DNA of 64,000 nt. Source: Gluconobacter oxydans. GTDB lineage: Bacteria > Pseudomonadota > Alphaproteobacteria > Acetobacterales > Acetobacteraceae. Shown one piece after another: positions 8,701 through 17,412 of this stretch. The notes under the pieces were generated by a model, which made no database searches, was not told the DNA's origin, and saw only the letters and a program-made list of their open reading frames with translations. The first letter of the stretch is position 1. The number at the start of each line of letters is the position of its first letter. The stretch covers positions 62,001 to 126,000 of the forward strand of contig NZ_BJNM01000001.1 of assembly GCF_006539685.1 (NCBI RefSeq), given 5' to 3'. The translations under genes were made by a program, and so were the position numbers.

Positions 8701-10659
8701 ATGACTGATGAAAACGACGATCTCCCCCTGCCGCCCGAAAATGGCGGCGGCTTCTTTGGAGACGCGCCAGAGCCGGAAATGTCTGCGCTTCCGGCTGCCG
8801 AGGCCACGCCCTATCGCGTTCTGGCCCGCAAATACCGCCCACAGACTTTCGATGACCTGATCGGTCAGGATTCCCTCGTCCGCATCCTGCGCCGCGCTTT
8901 CGAGCTCAAGCGTGTGGCACATGCTTTCATGCTGACCGGCGTGCGGGGTGTGGGTAAGACGACGACCGCCCGGATCATCGCCCGTGCCCTGAACTGCGTT
9001 GGCCCGGACGGCAAGGGCGGCCCGACCGCCGATCCCTGCGGCGTCTGCCCCAACTGCACCGCCATCCTCGCTGACCGTCATCCCGACGTGCTGGAAATGG
9101 ATGCCGCCTCCCGCACCGGTGTGGACGACGTGCGCGAAATCATCGAGGCCACGCGCTTCCGCCCGATGCAGGCGCGCATGAAGGTCTTCATCATCGATGA
9201 AGTCCACATGCTCTCTCGCAACGCTTTCAACGCGCTGCTCAAGACGCTGGAAGAGCCGCCACCGCAGGTCACGTTCATTTTTGCCACGACCGAACTGCGC
9301 AAGGTTCCGGTGACGGTCCTGTCGCGCTGCCAGCGTTTCGACCTGCGCCGCGTTCCGCAGTCTCTTCTGGCCGGGCATTTCCACAATATCGCCGTCAAAG
9401 AAGGCGCAACCCTTTCCGAAGATGCGCTCGCCCTCATCGCCCGCGCGGCAGACGGCTCCGTGCGTGACGGCCTCTCGCTGCTCGATCAGGCCATCGCCCA
9501 GGGGGCCAGCGACGCCGATGCCGTGGCCGATATGCTCGGCCTGGCGGATCGCGGACTGGTCTTCGATCTGCTGGATGCCCTGATGGCTGGTAAGCCTGCG
9601 GATGCGCTGGACCTGACCGATCAGGCCTATGCCCGCGGCGCCGATCTCGGCGTTCTGCTGGCGGATCTTCTGGATCTGCTGCATCTGATTTCGCGTCTCA
9701 AAGCTATACCCTCACTGCGGGAAGGCCGGGATCTGCCGGAAGCCGAGCGCACACGCGGCGCGGCTCTGGCTGACCGGCTGTCCAATGCCGTGCTGGGGCG
9801 TGCCTGGCAGATCCTGCTCAAGGGCGTGCAGGAAGTCGAGACCGCTCCGGATCGCCGTCAGGCGGCCGAGATGGTGCTGATCCGCCTGTGTCATGCCAGC
9901 CTGCTGCCCACGCCGGACCGCCTGATCCGCCAGTTGACGGAAGGGGGACAGGACCTGTCGCTCCCGACTGGTCCATCCGGCCCTACGGGGGGCGCGTCTT
10001 CCGCCGCGCCGTCCGGGGCGGTTAGCGGCATCGCGTCCAGCAGTGTCAGTGAGACCTCTGGTGGTCCCGGGCCCCGCGCGCATGTCCGTCTGGTCGCGAA
10101 TGGTGGCGAGATCGTCGAACCCGGTATCGGTTATGCCGAGGCGGCCCCGGAACCCGAGCCCGAACCCGAGCTTCCGCCAGCACCTCGCACATGGCGCGAA
10201 ATGGTGGCAATGGTGGCCCGCGAACGCGAACCCGTCCTGCATGGACTGCTTCGGAATGCCGTTCATCTGGTGCGCTTTTCGCCGCCGGATGTGCAGATCC
10301 GTGCCGAAGAGCCACAGGCCCGCATCGAACGCCAGCTTCAGAAGCTGTTGGACCGCGTCTATCCCGGCCAGTGGCGCGTCAGTGCCTCGACGGCTCCGGG
10401 CGAGCCGACGCTGGATGAGCAGGGCGCCGAAGTCGTGGCCCTCAATCAGGCTTCGGTGGAGCAGCACCCGCTGGTACAGGCCATCCTGAAGACTTTCCCG
10501 GGCGCGAAGATCGGGGAAGTGCAGGATCATTCCCTCGATGAATACGGTCTGCCGCCGGAAATCACCGTGCCGCTGACCGATGACGAACCGCCCGATCTGG
10601 AATTCGCACCCCTGGATGCCGATTTCCTTGATGAAGACGATCTGAACCTGAACCGATAG
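8701..10659 (+). CDS. dnaX: DNA polymerase III subunit gamma/tau
   Basis: DnaX is the ATPase of the clamp loader that places the beta clamp on primed DNA and tethers the polymerase. The 652-residue protein has an AAA+ domain with Walker A GVRGVGKTT (about 80-88), a zinc module (C99, C113, C116, C119 in CGVCPNC) and the DEVHML Walker B region. Clamp-loader domains II and III follow, then a Gly/Ser/Pro-rich linker from about residue 420 and a tau-like C-terminal domain. It starts the conserved dnaX-ebfC-recR cluster. I see no slippery A-run that would suggest programmed frameshifting. Confidence 0.96.
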   Translation: MTDENDDLPLPPENGGGFFGDAPEPEMSALPAAEATPYRVLARKYRPQTFDDLIGQDSLVRILRRAFELKRVAHAFMLTGVRGVGKTTTARIIARALNCVGPDGKGGPTADPCGVCPNCTAILADRHPDVLEMDAASRTGVDDVREIIEATRFRPMQARMKVFIIDEVHMLSRNAFNALLKTLEEPPPQVTFIFATTELRKVPVTVLSRCQRFDLRRVPQSLLAGHFHNIAVKEGATLSEDALALIARAADGSVRDGLSLLDQAIAQGASDADAVADMLGLADRGLVFDLLDALMAGKPADALDLTDQAYARGADLGVLLADLLDLLHLISRLKAIPSLREGRDLPEAERTRGAALADRLSNAVLGRAWQILLKGVQEVETAPDRRQAAEMVLIRLCHASLLPTPDRLIRQLTEGGQDLSLPTGPSGPTGGASSAAPSGAVSGIASSSVSETSGGPGPRAHVRLVANGGEIVEPGIGYAEAAPEPEPEPELPPAPRTWREMVAMVAREREPVLHGLLRNAVHLVRFSPPDVQIRAEEPQARIERQLQKLLDRVYPGQWRVSASTAPGEPTLDEQGAEVVALNQASVEQHPLVQAILKTFPGAKIGEVQDHSLDEYGLPPEITVPLTDDEPPDLEFAPLDADFLDEDDLNLNR

Positions 10660-10669
10660 GACGATACTG

Positions 10670-10993
10670 ATGAAGAACCTTGCCGGACTGATGAAGCAGG
10701 CCAGCCAGATGCAGGCCAAGATGGAAGCCGCCCAGAGCAATCTGGCATCTCTCATTGTCGATGGCTCTGCCGGTGCCGGTCTTGTGACCGTCAAGCTGAC
10801 GGGGAAGGGCGAGATGCGCGATCTGAAGATCGACCCGCAGCTGGCTGATCCGAGCGATATTGAAACGCTGCAGGACCTGATCGTCGCCGCCTATACGGAC
10901 GCCAAGACCAAGGCCGAAGCCGCAAGCTCCGAAGCCATGCGCGATGTCACCGGCGGTCTCGATCTCCCGGCCGGTCTGAAGCTGCCGTTCTGA
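10670..10993 (+). CDS. YbaB/EbfC family nucleoid-associated protein
   Basis: The 107-residue protein matches the YbaB/EbfC family: an N-terminal helix MKNLAGLMKQASQMQAKMEAAQ, a central beta region with GLVTVKLTGKGEMRDLKIDP, and a C-terminal helix rich in Ala/Lys/Glu. Members are homodimeric DNA-binding proteins of the nucleoid. The position between dnaX and recR is the conserved one for this gene in many bacteria. The start lies 10 bp after the dnaX stop. Confidence 0.93.
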   Translation: MKNLAGLMKQASQMQAKMEAAQSNLASLIVDGSAGAGLVTVKLTGKGEMRDLKIDPQLADPSDIETLQDLIVAAYTDAKTKAEAASSEAMRDVTGGLDLPAGLKLPF

Positions 10994-11018
10994 TCCGGCT
11001 GACAGGGACTGCACGCCC

Positions 11019-11615
11019 ATGATGGGCCATGGCGATATTGACCAGCTGATCACCATGCTTGCGCGCCTGCCGGGGCTGGGGCCACGCTCCGCCCGCCGGG
11101 CCGCGCTGGCCCTTCTGCGCCAGCCGGAAAGCCGGATGCTGCCTCTTGCTCATCTGATGGAGCGCGCCGCCACGAGGGTGAAGACCTGCAGCCTGTGCGG
11201 CAATCTCGATACGGTCGATCCGTGCCATATCTGCACGGATGCAGGGCGTGACCGGGGCCTGATCTGCGTGGTTGAGACCGTGGGCGATCTCTGGGCGCTG
11301 GAACGCGCAGGGGTCCATCGCGGGGTTTATCAGGTGCTGGGCGGCACCCTGTCCGCGCTGGCCGGACTTGGCCCCGATGACCTGAACGTCCGCCCGCTGT
11401 TCGAGCGGATCGAGGAAGGCGGGGTGCGGGAAGTCATTCTTGCTCTCAGCGCCACTGTCGAAGGGGCGACGACTGCCCACTGGCTTCAGGAGCGTCTGTT
11501 GCCTACAGGCGTGACCGTGACGCGCGTGGGACATGGTGTGCCCATGGGCGGCGCGCTGGATGTGCTGGATGACGGCACACTGGCTGCGGCTCTCACGGCC
11601 CGTCGGTCCCTCTGA
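11019..11615 (+). CDS. recR: recombination mediator protein RecR
   Basis: RecR works with RecF and RecO to load RecA at gaps. The 198-residue product has the helix-hairpin-helix start (LITMLARLPGLGPRSARRAA), a four-cysteine zinc finger (C57, C60, C69, C72 in CSLCGNLDTVDPCHIC) and the TOPRIM domain (LICVVETVGDLWALE and EVILALSATVEG). It is full length. It is third in the dnaX-ebfC-recR block, 25 bp after ebfC. Confidence 0.95.
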   Translation: MMGHGDIDQLITMLARLPGLGPRSARRAALALLRQPESRMLPLAHLMERAATRVKTCSLCGNLDTVDPCHICTDAGRDRGLICVVETVGDLWALERAGVHRGVYQVLGGTLSALAGLGPDDLNVRPLFERIEEGGVREVILALSATVEGATTAHWLQERLLPTGVTVTRVGHGVPMGGALDVLDDGTLAAALTARRSL

Positions 11616-11617
11616 CC

Positions 11618-12376
11618 ATGGTTTTGCCCTTCCGGATTCCCTCACGCGTCCCCCGTGTCGCACTCGTCACGGGAAGCGCGCGCCGTATCGGTGCGGCTCT
11701 CGTGGAGATGTTGGCGGAACAGGGATTCGCGGTCGCCATTCACTGCCGTGACAGCACCAGCGAGGCCGAAGCCCTGCTGGAGCGGATCGGCGGCAAAGGC
11801 TGTGTTTTGCAGGCGGATCTGCAACGCGAGGAAGAGGTCGAGGCGCTTCTGCACCGCACCAGTGCCGCGCTTGGCCCGGTCGGAATCCTCGTCAACAACG
11901 CCTCCGCCTTTATCCGCGACGAAATGGGCAGCGTGACCCGCGAAAGCTGGGACCTGCATCTGGAAACCAATCTCCGCGCCCCCTTCGTTCTCTCACAGGC
12001 GATGGCTCAGGCGCTTCCCGAAGGTGCCGAGGGTCTGATCCTGAACATGCTGGACCAGCGTGTCTGGAACCTGACCCCGCATTTCGTCAGCTATACCCTG
12101 TCGCGCACAGGATTATGGACCCTGACGCAGACCATGGCTCTCGCCCTCGCGCCCCGGGTGCGTGTGAATGCGATCGGCCCTGGTCCGGTCCTGCCGGCCG
12201 TGCGTCAGAGCCAGGAGCATTTTGACAGCATGTGCGCGCGAACTCCGCTGCAACACGGCTCCTCGCCCGAGGAAATCGCTCAGGCCGCGCTTGCGCTGTT
12301 CGCGCTTCCATCCGTGACGGGCCAGATGCTGGCACTCGACGGCGGGCAGCACCTGAACTGGTCGCCCGCGTCCTGA
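11618..12376 (+). CDS. SDR oxidoreductase resembling pteridine reductase
   Basis: A 252-residue short-chain dehydrogenase with the Rossmann motif TGSARRIG (about 18-25), typical of the pteridine reductase/FolM-like subgroup that binds NADPH. The NNASAF motif and the GPGPVLP segment are also present. At the catalytic position the usual YxxxK reads YTLSR, so the conserved Lys is Arg. That may lower or change activity. It begins two bases after the recR stop and probably shares its transcript. A role in pterin or folate reduction is inferred only from the subgroup motif. Confidence 0.8.
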   Translation: MVLPFRIPSRVPRVALVTGSARRIGAALVEMLAEQGFAVAIHCRDSTSEAEALLERIGGKGCVLQADLQREEEVEALLHRTSAALGPVGILVNNASAFIRDEMGSVTRESWDLHLETNLRAPFVLSQAMAQALPEGAEGLILNMLDQRVWNLTPHFVSYTLSRTGLWTLTQTMALALAPRVRVNAIGPGPVLPAVRQSQEHFDSMCARTPLQHGSSPEEIAQAALALFALPSVTGQMLALDGGQHLNWSPAS

Positions 12377-12380
12377 ACTC

Positions 12381-12944
12381 TCAGGGTCGGACAGCGGCCG
12401 GAAGATAATCTTCCACGACGAGTGAAATCGGCGCGTCATCGACCCCGCGCCTCAGCAGCGCCCGGTTTTCCAGAACGATTCCCGATGCTCTGCCCGGAAA
12501 ACGTGTTTCGAGTCTCTGACGCCGGAAAGCCGTCTGCTGCACAACGCGTCCGAACGGCGTGTCAGTCTGTTCCAGCAGGGTATTCATGGCGGGGGAGAGG
12601 CGCTCTGGCACATACCAGTTCCACGCATCCGACAGCACGGTCTTGCCGCACAGCAGCCGGACATGCCGCGTCATGACCTGATGGGTCTCGGTGACCTGCA
12701 GCAGGGTCAGGATCTCTTCCGTCACCGGCCGGTCCACGCTCAGGCGGATCACGCGGATCGGGGTGGGGCAGCGGGCCTGAAGCGCCGCCGTAGCACTGGG
12801 TTGGCTGTCGAGCCGGGCCCTGAATGCGCGAACGGCTGCGCTGCCCGGGGCAAAAACACCTTCCGGATCAGAACAGCCGCTCATCAGTACCGCCAAAAAA
12901 ACAGCGCAGAGGACTTTGGAGACAACCTTAGTTGTCGTCGCGGT
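12381..12944 (-). CDS. putative lipoprotein with chorismate lyase-like (UbiC) domain
   Basis: From the ATG at 12944 the protein is 187 residues. It starts with a lipoprotein-type signal (KVLCAVFLAVLMSGC, lipobox LMSGC), so the mature protein would be anchored at Cys25. The rest resembles the UbiC/chorismate pyruvate-lyase fold: RHVRLLCG, WYVPE in the strand before the lid helix, TPFGRVV in place of the usual PLG(R/K) motif, and ISLVVEDYLPA at the C-terminus like the E-x-F-LPA ending of UbiC. UbiC itself is cytoplasmic, so an exported version is odd. The frame opens at 12992, but the upstream Met codons give a poor signal sequence. The start overlaps the TIGR02300 gene by 17 bp. It converges on the SDR gene. 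Confidence 0.6.
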   Translation of the reverse strand, partial: TATTTKVVSKVLCAVFLAVLMSGCSDPEGVFAPGSAAVRAFRARLDSQPSATAALQARCPTPIRVIRLSVDRPVTEEILTLLQVTETHQVMTRHVRLLCGKTVLSDAWNWYVPERLSPAMNTLLEQTDTPFGRVVQQTAFRRQRLETRFPGRASGIVLENRALLRRGVDDAPISLVVEDYLPAAVRP

Positions 12945-13254
12945 CATCCTTGTCGTTCGGGACTTCGATGTCATTGCTGAGATCATCGTCATCGTCCAGA
13001 TCGTCGTCCGGGGCGATCACATCATCATCGTCCTCGTCTTCGGCGACTTCCAGATCCACATCGTCCTCAAGCTCGGCGGCCTTGGGCTTCGGATCCTTCT
13101 CTTCCGGCAGCGGAACCTCGCTGCGCTTGAGACGGGAATCGTCCGGCTGCGTTGTGCCGCATTTCGGGCACACCGCAGGGACGCGGTTCAGGTCATAGAA
13201 GCGGGCGCTGCATTCAACGCATGTCCGTTTCAGACCAAGTTCGGGTTTTGCCAT
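12928..13254 (-). CDS. TIGR02300 (FYDLN acid) family protein
   Basis: A 108-residue protein with the signature CVECSARFYDLNRVPAVCPK. This is a two-CxxC zinc ribbon (CVEC and CPKC) surrounding the FYDLN motif that names the family. The C-terminal half is extremely acidic (runs of Asp). The family is restricted largely to alphaproteobacteria and its function is unknown; a zinc-dependent binding role is only a guess. The ATG at 13254 starts the conserved MAKPELGLKRTC; the frame runs open to 13320 but the extra residues are not conserved-looking. It overlaps the downstream lipoprotein gene by 17 bp. Confidence 0.88.
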   Translation of the reverse strand: MAKPELGLKRTCVECSARFYDLNRVPAVCPKCGTTQPDDSRLKRSEVPLPEEKDPKPKAAELEDDVDLEVAEDEDDDDVIAPDDDLDDDDDLSNDIEVPNDKDDRDDN

Positions 13255-13426
13255 TGTGCGGAGCCTGCTAATGCCTCGAATAAGGAACGCGGCCATGCCA
13301 GCTTGTGCGCGCTCTGTCAAATCCCGAAGCGTGATTCCTGACAGTTTTCAGGCGCATGACTGCGCCACCCCGGCATGATTCACGAGGTGATTGACAGGTG
13401 AGGGGAGCCCCAGCAAGAACATTGCC

Positions 13427-14755
13427 ATGCAAGTCTCGCGCCCCCTGACCGTCTCTGCGTCCCCCAAGGGACTTTCCGGCCGCACCCGTGTCCCGGGTGA
13501 CAAATCCATCAGCCACCGCTCGCTGATGTTCGCCGCCCTCGCCTCCGGCCGGACCTATGTGACCGGCCTGCTCGAAGGCGAGGATGTGCTGCGGACGGCG
13601 GACGCCATGCGTGCGCTGGGCGCGACCATCACGCGTGAAGGTGCGGACTGGGTGATCGAGGGGCGTGGCGTGGGCGCCCTGACCGAGCCCGCGGATGTGC
13701 TGGACATGGGCAATTCCGGCACGGCAGCGCGTCTGCTCTCCGGGATCCTGTCTTCCCATGCTTTCAACAGCATCATGACGGGCGATGCGTCCCTGCGCTC
13801 GCGTCCCATGCGCCGTGTGACTGTTCCGCTGGCGGCCAACGGCTCCGAGTTTCTGACCCGCGAGGGCGGCCGCCTGCCGATGGCGATCCGCGGCACCGGT
13901 GAGGCAAAGCCGATCGAATACCGCCTTCCGGTCGCATCCGCCCAGGTCAAGTCTGCCATTCTGTTGGCCGGCCTGAATGCTCATGGCACCACGGTTGTGG
14001 AAGAGCCCGTCGCGACCCGTGACCACACTGAAAACATGCTCCGCCACTTCGGCGTTGAGGTGGATGTCTCGCGCATTGATGCCGGCGGTCGCCGAATCGC
14101 CCTGACGGGGCCGGTGCAGATGACGGCCCGTGACGTCACTGTCCCTGGCGACCCGTCTTCCGCGGCCTTTCCGATCGTTGCCGCCCTGCTGGTTCCGGGT
14201 TCGGATATCTGGATTGAAGGCGTGGGGCTCAACCCGCTCCGCACGGGTCTGTTCACGACCCTGATCGAAATGGGCGCCAGCCTCTCCATCGAAAACGAAC
14301 GCGTCGAAGGTGGTGAGCCGGTCGGCGATCTGCATGTGCGTTACAGCAAGCTCAAGGGCGTGGATGTTCCGCCCGAGCGCGCGCCGTCCATGATCGACGA
14401 ATACCCGGTGCTTGCCGTCGCCTGTGCCTTTGCCGAGGGCGCGTCCCGTCTGCGCGGTCTGGAAGAGCTACGCGTGAAGGAAAGTGACCGTCTGGCGTCC
14501 ACGGTTGCGCTGCTGAACGTGAACGGCGCCGAAACCGAAGTGATCGGCGACGATCTCATCGTGAAGGGCTATCACGGCCCCCTCGGCGGCGGCACGGTCC
14601 AGACCCACATGGATCATCGCCTCGCCATGAGCGCCGTCGTGCTTGGTCTTGCCGCCCAGAAGCCTGTGAACGTGGACGACACGGCTTTCATCGAAACCAG
14701 CTTCCCCGGCTTTGTGGACCTGATGAACGCGCTCGGCGCAGGTCTGACGCCGTGA
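13427..14755 (+). CDS. aroA: 3-phosphoshikimate 1-carboxyvinyltransferase (EPSP synthase)
   Basis: AroA makes 5-enolpyruvylshikimate-3-phosphate in the shikimate pathway. The 442-residue product shows VPGDKSISHRSLM (PEP/S3P-binding Lys and Ser), the TRDHTENML motif, SMIDEYPVLAV with the catalytic Asp, and RVKESDRL. The overall pattern is that of the alphaproteobacterial class. However, the loop that determines glyphosate tolerance reads GNSGTAARLL, with Gly where the tolerant CP4 enzyme has Ala. The ATG at 13427 starts a family-like N-terminus; a TTG at 13391 would add 12 residues. The stop overlaps the cmk GTG start by four bases. Confidence 0.95.
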   Translation: MQVSRPLTVSASPKGLSGRTRVPGDKSISHRSLMFAALASGRTYVTGLLEGEDVLRTADAMRALGATITREGADWVIEGRGVGALTEPADVLDMGNSGTAARLLSGILSSHAFNSIMTGDASLRSRPMRRVTVPLAANGSEFLTREGGRLPMAIRGTGEAKPIEYRLPVASAQVKSAILLAGLNAHGTTVVEEPVATRDHTENMLRHFGVEVDVSRIDAGGRRIALTGPVQMTARDVTVPGDPSSAAFPIVAALLVPGSDIWIEGVGLNPLRTGLFTTLIEMGASLSIENERVEGGEPVGDLHVRYSKLKGVDVPPERAPSMIDEYPVLAVACAFAEGASRLRGLEELRVKESDRLASTVALLNVNGAETEVIGDDLIVKGYHGPLGGGTVQTHMDHRLAMSAVVLGLAAQKPVNVDDTAFIETSFPGFVDLMNALGAGLTP

Positions 14756-15393
14756 CCGTTCGTCCGCTTGTCATTGCTGTCGATGGTCCCGCCGCAGCCG
14801 GGAAGGGCACGCTCGCCAAGGCGCTCGCTGCAAAACTGGGGCTGCCCTATCTCGATACCGGCCTGCTCTATCGCGCCGTTGCTCGCCGGATGGTGAATGC
14901 CGGACTGGACCCGGCTGGCGATGCGTCGGCTGAGGCACAGGCTCTGCAACAGGCCGATCTGGCCCGTACGGATCTGCGCGTCCCCGAGATCGACAGGGGG
15001 GCCTCTCTCGTGGCGGCACAGCCCGCCGTCCGCGCGGCCCTGCTCGAACGCCAGCGCGTTTTCGCGTCCGAAACGGGCGCGGTCGTGGATGGGCGTGACA
15101 TCGGCACCGTTGTTTTCCCCGATGCGGATGTGAAGTTCTTCATCACGGCCTCCCCACGCACCCGTGCGCTGCGCCGGCATCATCAGGTCCATGGCGGGAC
15201 TCCGCTGGACGAGGGCGCCCTGGAAGCTGCCGTGGCCGAGATTGTGGCGCGGGATGAGCGCGACTCATCGCGTGAAACCGCTCCGCTGGTGCAGGCTCCC
15301 GACGCCATTCTGATCGAGACCGATACGCTCTCTGCGGCCGAGGTCCTTGATAAGGCATGCGAAACCGTTGCCCTGCGTTGCGCGCGAAACTGA
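14752..15393 (+). CDS. cmk: (d)CMP kinase
   Basis: Cytidylate kinase phosphorylates CMP and dCMP. The 213-residue product has a P-loop GPAAAGKGT near the N-terminus, YLDTGLLYRAVA (substrate-binding region), VVDGRDIGTVVFPDADVKFFITA and the lid region with ARDERDSSRETAPL. The start codon is GTG at 14752, overlapping the aroA stop. The order aroA-cmk-rpsA is conserved in many proteobacteria. Confidence 0.95.
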   Translation: MTVRPLVIAVDGPAAAGKGTLAKALAAKLGLPYLDTGLLYRAVARRMVNAGLDPAGDASAEAQALQQADLARTDLRVPEIDRGASLVAAQPAVRAALLERQRVFASETGAVVDGRDIGTVVFPDADVKFFITASPRTRALRRHHQVHGGTPLDEGALEAAVAEIVARDERDSSRETAPLVQAPDAILIETDTLSAAEVLDKACETVALRCARN

Positions 15394-15647
15394 TCTGACG
15401 CTGTAGCGCCCGAAAAAGCGCCTTTTTTTATTGACACCGCGCCCTCACAAGGTGTTGGTGCACCGTATCACCCGGCCGCAAGGGCAGGGAGAAGGTCTGT
15501 TCTGCGTCTAGCAGGCAGGTCAAACAACCAACAACCCGATCTGACCGTTCAGCGGCAGCGGGGAGACGTCCGGTCCGTCATGGATCTGGCGCAGACGTGG
15601 ATATCCGCTCCGCCAAAGGAACGGGCATCCGGGAATATAGTATCTAC
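15394..15647 (+). promoter_or_regulatory. rpsA leader region
   Basis: This 254-bp gap precedes rpsA. A T-run at 15423-15429 after a GC-rich segment may end the cmk transcript, but its stem is only about 4 bp. A TTGACA hexamer at 15431-15436 could be a -35 element, with no convincing -10 at normal spacing. No strong Shine-Dalgarno precedes the rpsA ATG; the bases just upstream are AT-rich (AATATAGTATCTAC), which is common for S1 messages. Confidence 0.35.
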
Positions 15648-17360
15648 ATGGCTTCAGCCACTCAGACCCCCACGGCCAATCACGGCACCGAAGATTTCGC
15701 AGCCCTTCTCGAAGAGACCCTGGGCCGTGACACCGGCTTTGACGGCTCCGTCGTTACGGGCCGCGTTGTCCGCCTGACCGACGAATTCGCAATCGTCGAT
15801 GTCGGCCTCAAGAGCGAAGGCCGCGTGTCCCTTAAGGAATTCGGTCCGGCCGGCGTTGCTCCGGACGTGAAGCCGGGCGATGTCGTCGAGCTTTATGTCG
15901 AGCGTTACGAAGACCGTGACGGCTCCATCGTCCTGTCGCGCGAGAAGGCTCGCCGCGAAGAGGCATGGACCGCCCTGGAGCGTGCGTTCGCCAACAACCA
16001 GCGCGTCAACGGCACGATCTATGGTCGCGTCAAGGGCGGCTTCACGGTTGATCTCGGCGGCGCCATGGCGTTCCTTCCGGGCAGCCAGGTCGACATCCGT
16101 CCGGTTCGTGACGTCGGACCGCTGATGGGCCAGCCGCAGCCGTTCCAGATCCTGAAGATGGACCGCGCCCGTGGCAACATCGTTGTCTCGCGTCGTGCCG
16201 TTCTCGAAGAGACCCGTGCGGAACAGCGCTCCGAGCTGATCCAGGGCCTGAAGGAAGGCATGATCCTCGACGGCGTCGTCAAGAACATCACCGACTACGG
16301 TGCGTTCGTTGACCTCGGCGGCGTTGACGGCCTCCTGCATGTCACCGACATTGCCTGGAAGCGCATCAACCACCCGTCCGAAGCCCTGCAGATCGGTCAG
16401 CCGGTTCGCGTGCAGGTCATCCGCTTCAACCCGGACACGCAGCGTATCTCCCTCGGCATGAAGCAGCTTGAAGCTGATCCGTGGGAAAACGTCGCCATCA
16501 AGTATCCGGCTGGTGCACGCTTCACGGGCCGCGTCACGAACATCACCGATTACGGTGCATTCGTGGAGCTGGAGCCGGGCGTCGAAGGTCTGGTGCACGT
16601 TTCCGAGATGTCCTGGACGAAGAAGAACGTCCATCCGGGCAAGATCGTCGCCACTTCGCAGGAAGTCGACGTCATGGTTCTGGATGTGGACAGCGCCAAG
16701 CGCCGCATCTCCCTCGGCCTCAAGCAGGTTCAGCGCAACCCGTGGGAGCAGTTCGAGGAAGAGCACAAGGTCGGTTCGATCATCGAAGGCGAGATCCGCA
16801 ACATCACCGAGTTCGGTCTGTTCGTTGGTCTTTCCGCAGACATCGACGGCATGGTTCACATGTCCGACCTGTCCTGGGACGAACCGGGCGAAGCCGCCAT
16901 GTCGCACTACGAGAAGGGCCAGGTCGTCAAGGCCAAGGTTCTCGACGTGGATCCCGAGAAGGAGCGTATCTCCCTGGGCATCAAGCAGCTTCAGGAAGAT
17001 CCGGCAGCTGACACCCTGTCCCGCGTCCAGAAGGGTGCTGTTGTCACCTGCGTCGTGACGGCTGTTCAGAGCAACGGTATCGAAGTGAAGGTCGACGACG
17101 TTCTGACCGGCTTCATCCGTCGCGCCGAGCTGGCCCGTGACAAGGCCGAGCAGCGTCCGGAGCGTTTCGCAGTCGGTGAGAAGGTTGACGCCAAGGTCGT
17201 CTCCGTTGACCGCGCTTCGCGCAAGCTGGCCCTGACGATCCGTGGCCGTGAGGTCGAGGAAGACAAGCAGGCCATCAATGAGTACGGGTCTTCTGACTCG
17301 GGCGCGTCCCTGGGTGACATCCTGGGTGCCGCCATCCGTCGCCGTAACACGGACGCCTGA
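15648..17360 (+). CDS. rpsA: 30S ribosomal protein S1
   Basis: S1 unfolds and docks mRNA at the small subunit. The 570-residue protein has six S1 RNA-binding repeats, starting near residues 30, 118, 205, 290, 377 and 464. Repeats 3-5 share the signature NITDYGAFV or NITEFGLFV followed by GL(L/V)HVSxxSW. The ATG at 15648 (MASATQTPTA) is chosen over the in-frame ATG at 15597 (MDIRSAKGTG), which reads through non-conserved leader sequence. It follows aroA and cmk but is separated by 254 bp, so it probably has its own promoter. Two hairpins follow the stop codon. Confidence 0.97.
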   Translation: MASATQTPTANHGTEDFAALLEETLGRDTGFDGSVVTGRVVRLTDEFAIVDVGLKSEGRVSLKEFGPAGVAPDVKPGDVVELYVERYEDRDGSIVLSREKARREEAWTALERAFANNQRVNGTIYGRVKGGFTVDLGGAMAFLPGSQVDIRPVRDVGPLMGQPQPFQILKMDRARGNIVVSRRAVLEETRAEQRSELIQGLKEGMILDGVVKNITDYGAFVDLGGVDGLLHVTDIAWKRINHPSEALQIGQPVRVQVIRFNPDTQRISLGMKQLEADPWENVAIKYPAGARFTGRVTNITDYGAFVELEPGVEGLVHVSEMSWTKKNVHPGKIVATSQEVDVMVLDVDSAKRRISLGLKQVQRNPWEQFEEEHKVGSIIEGEIRNITEFGLFVGLSADIDGMVHMSDLSWDEPGEAAMSHYEKGQVVKAKVLDVDPEKERISLGIKQLQEDPAADTLSRVQKGAVVTCVVTAVQSNGIEVKVDDVLTGFIRRAELARDKAEQRPERFAVGEKVDAKVVSVDRASRKLALTIRGREVEEDKQAINEYGSSDSGASLGDILGAAIRRRNTDA

Positions 17361-17374
17361 GCTTCCGCTCTGGT

Positions 17375-17403
17375 GAGCCGGGAGAGGGTCTCCTCTCCCG
17401 GTC
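17375..17403 (+). terminator. GC-rich hairpin after rpsA
   Basis: CCGGGAGAGG and CCTCTCCCGG form a near-perfect hairpin 15 bp after the rpsA stop. There is no T-run directly after it, so it may protect the 3' end rather than terminate. Confidence 0.6.
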
Positions 17404-17412
17404 GGATATGAA

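Noticed and set aside
8689-9684. 331-residue open frame opposite dnaX
   Set aside because: Lies wholly on the conserved AAA+ coding region of dnaX; shadow.
8705-10659. programmed frameshift making separate gamma and tau from dnaX
   Set aside because: No A-rich slippery heptamer followed by a hairpin was visible in the expected region.
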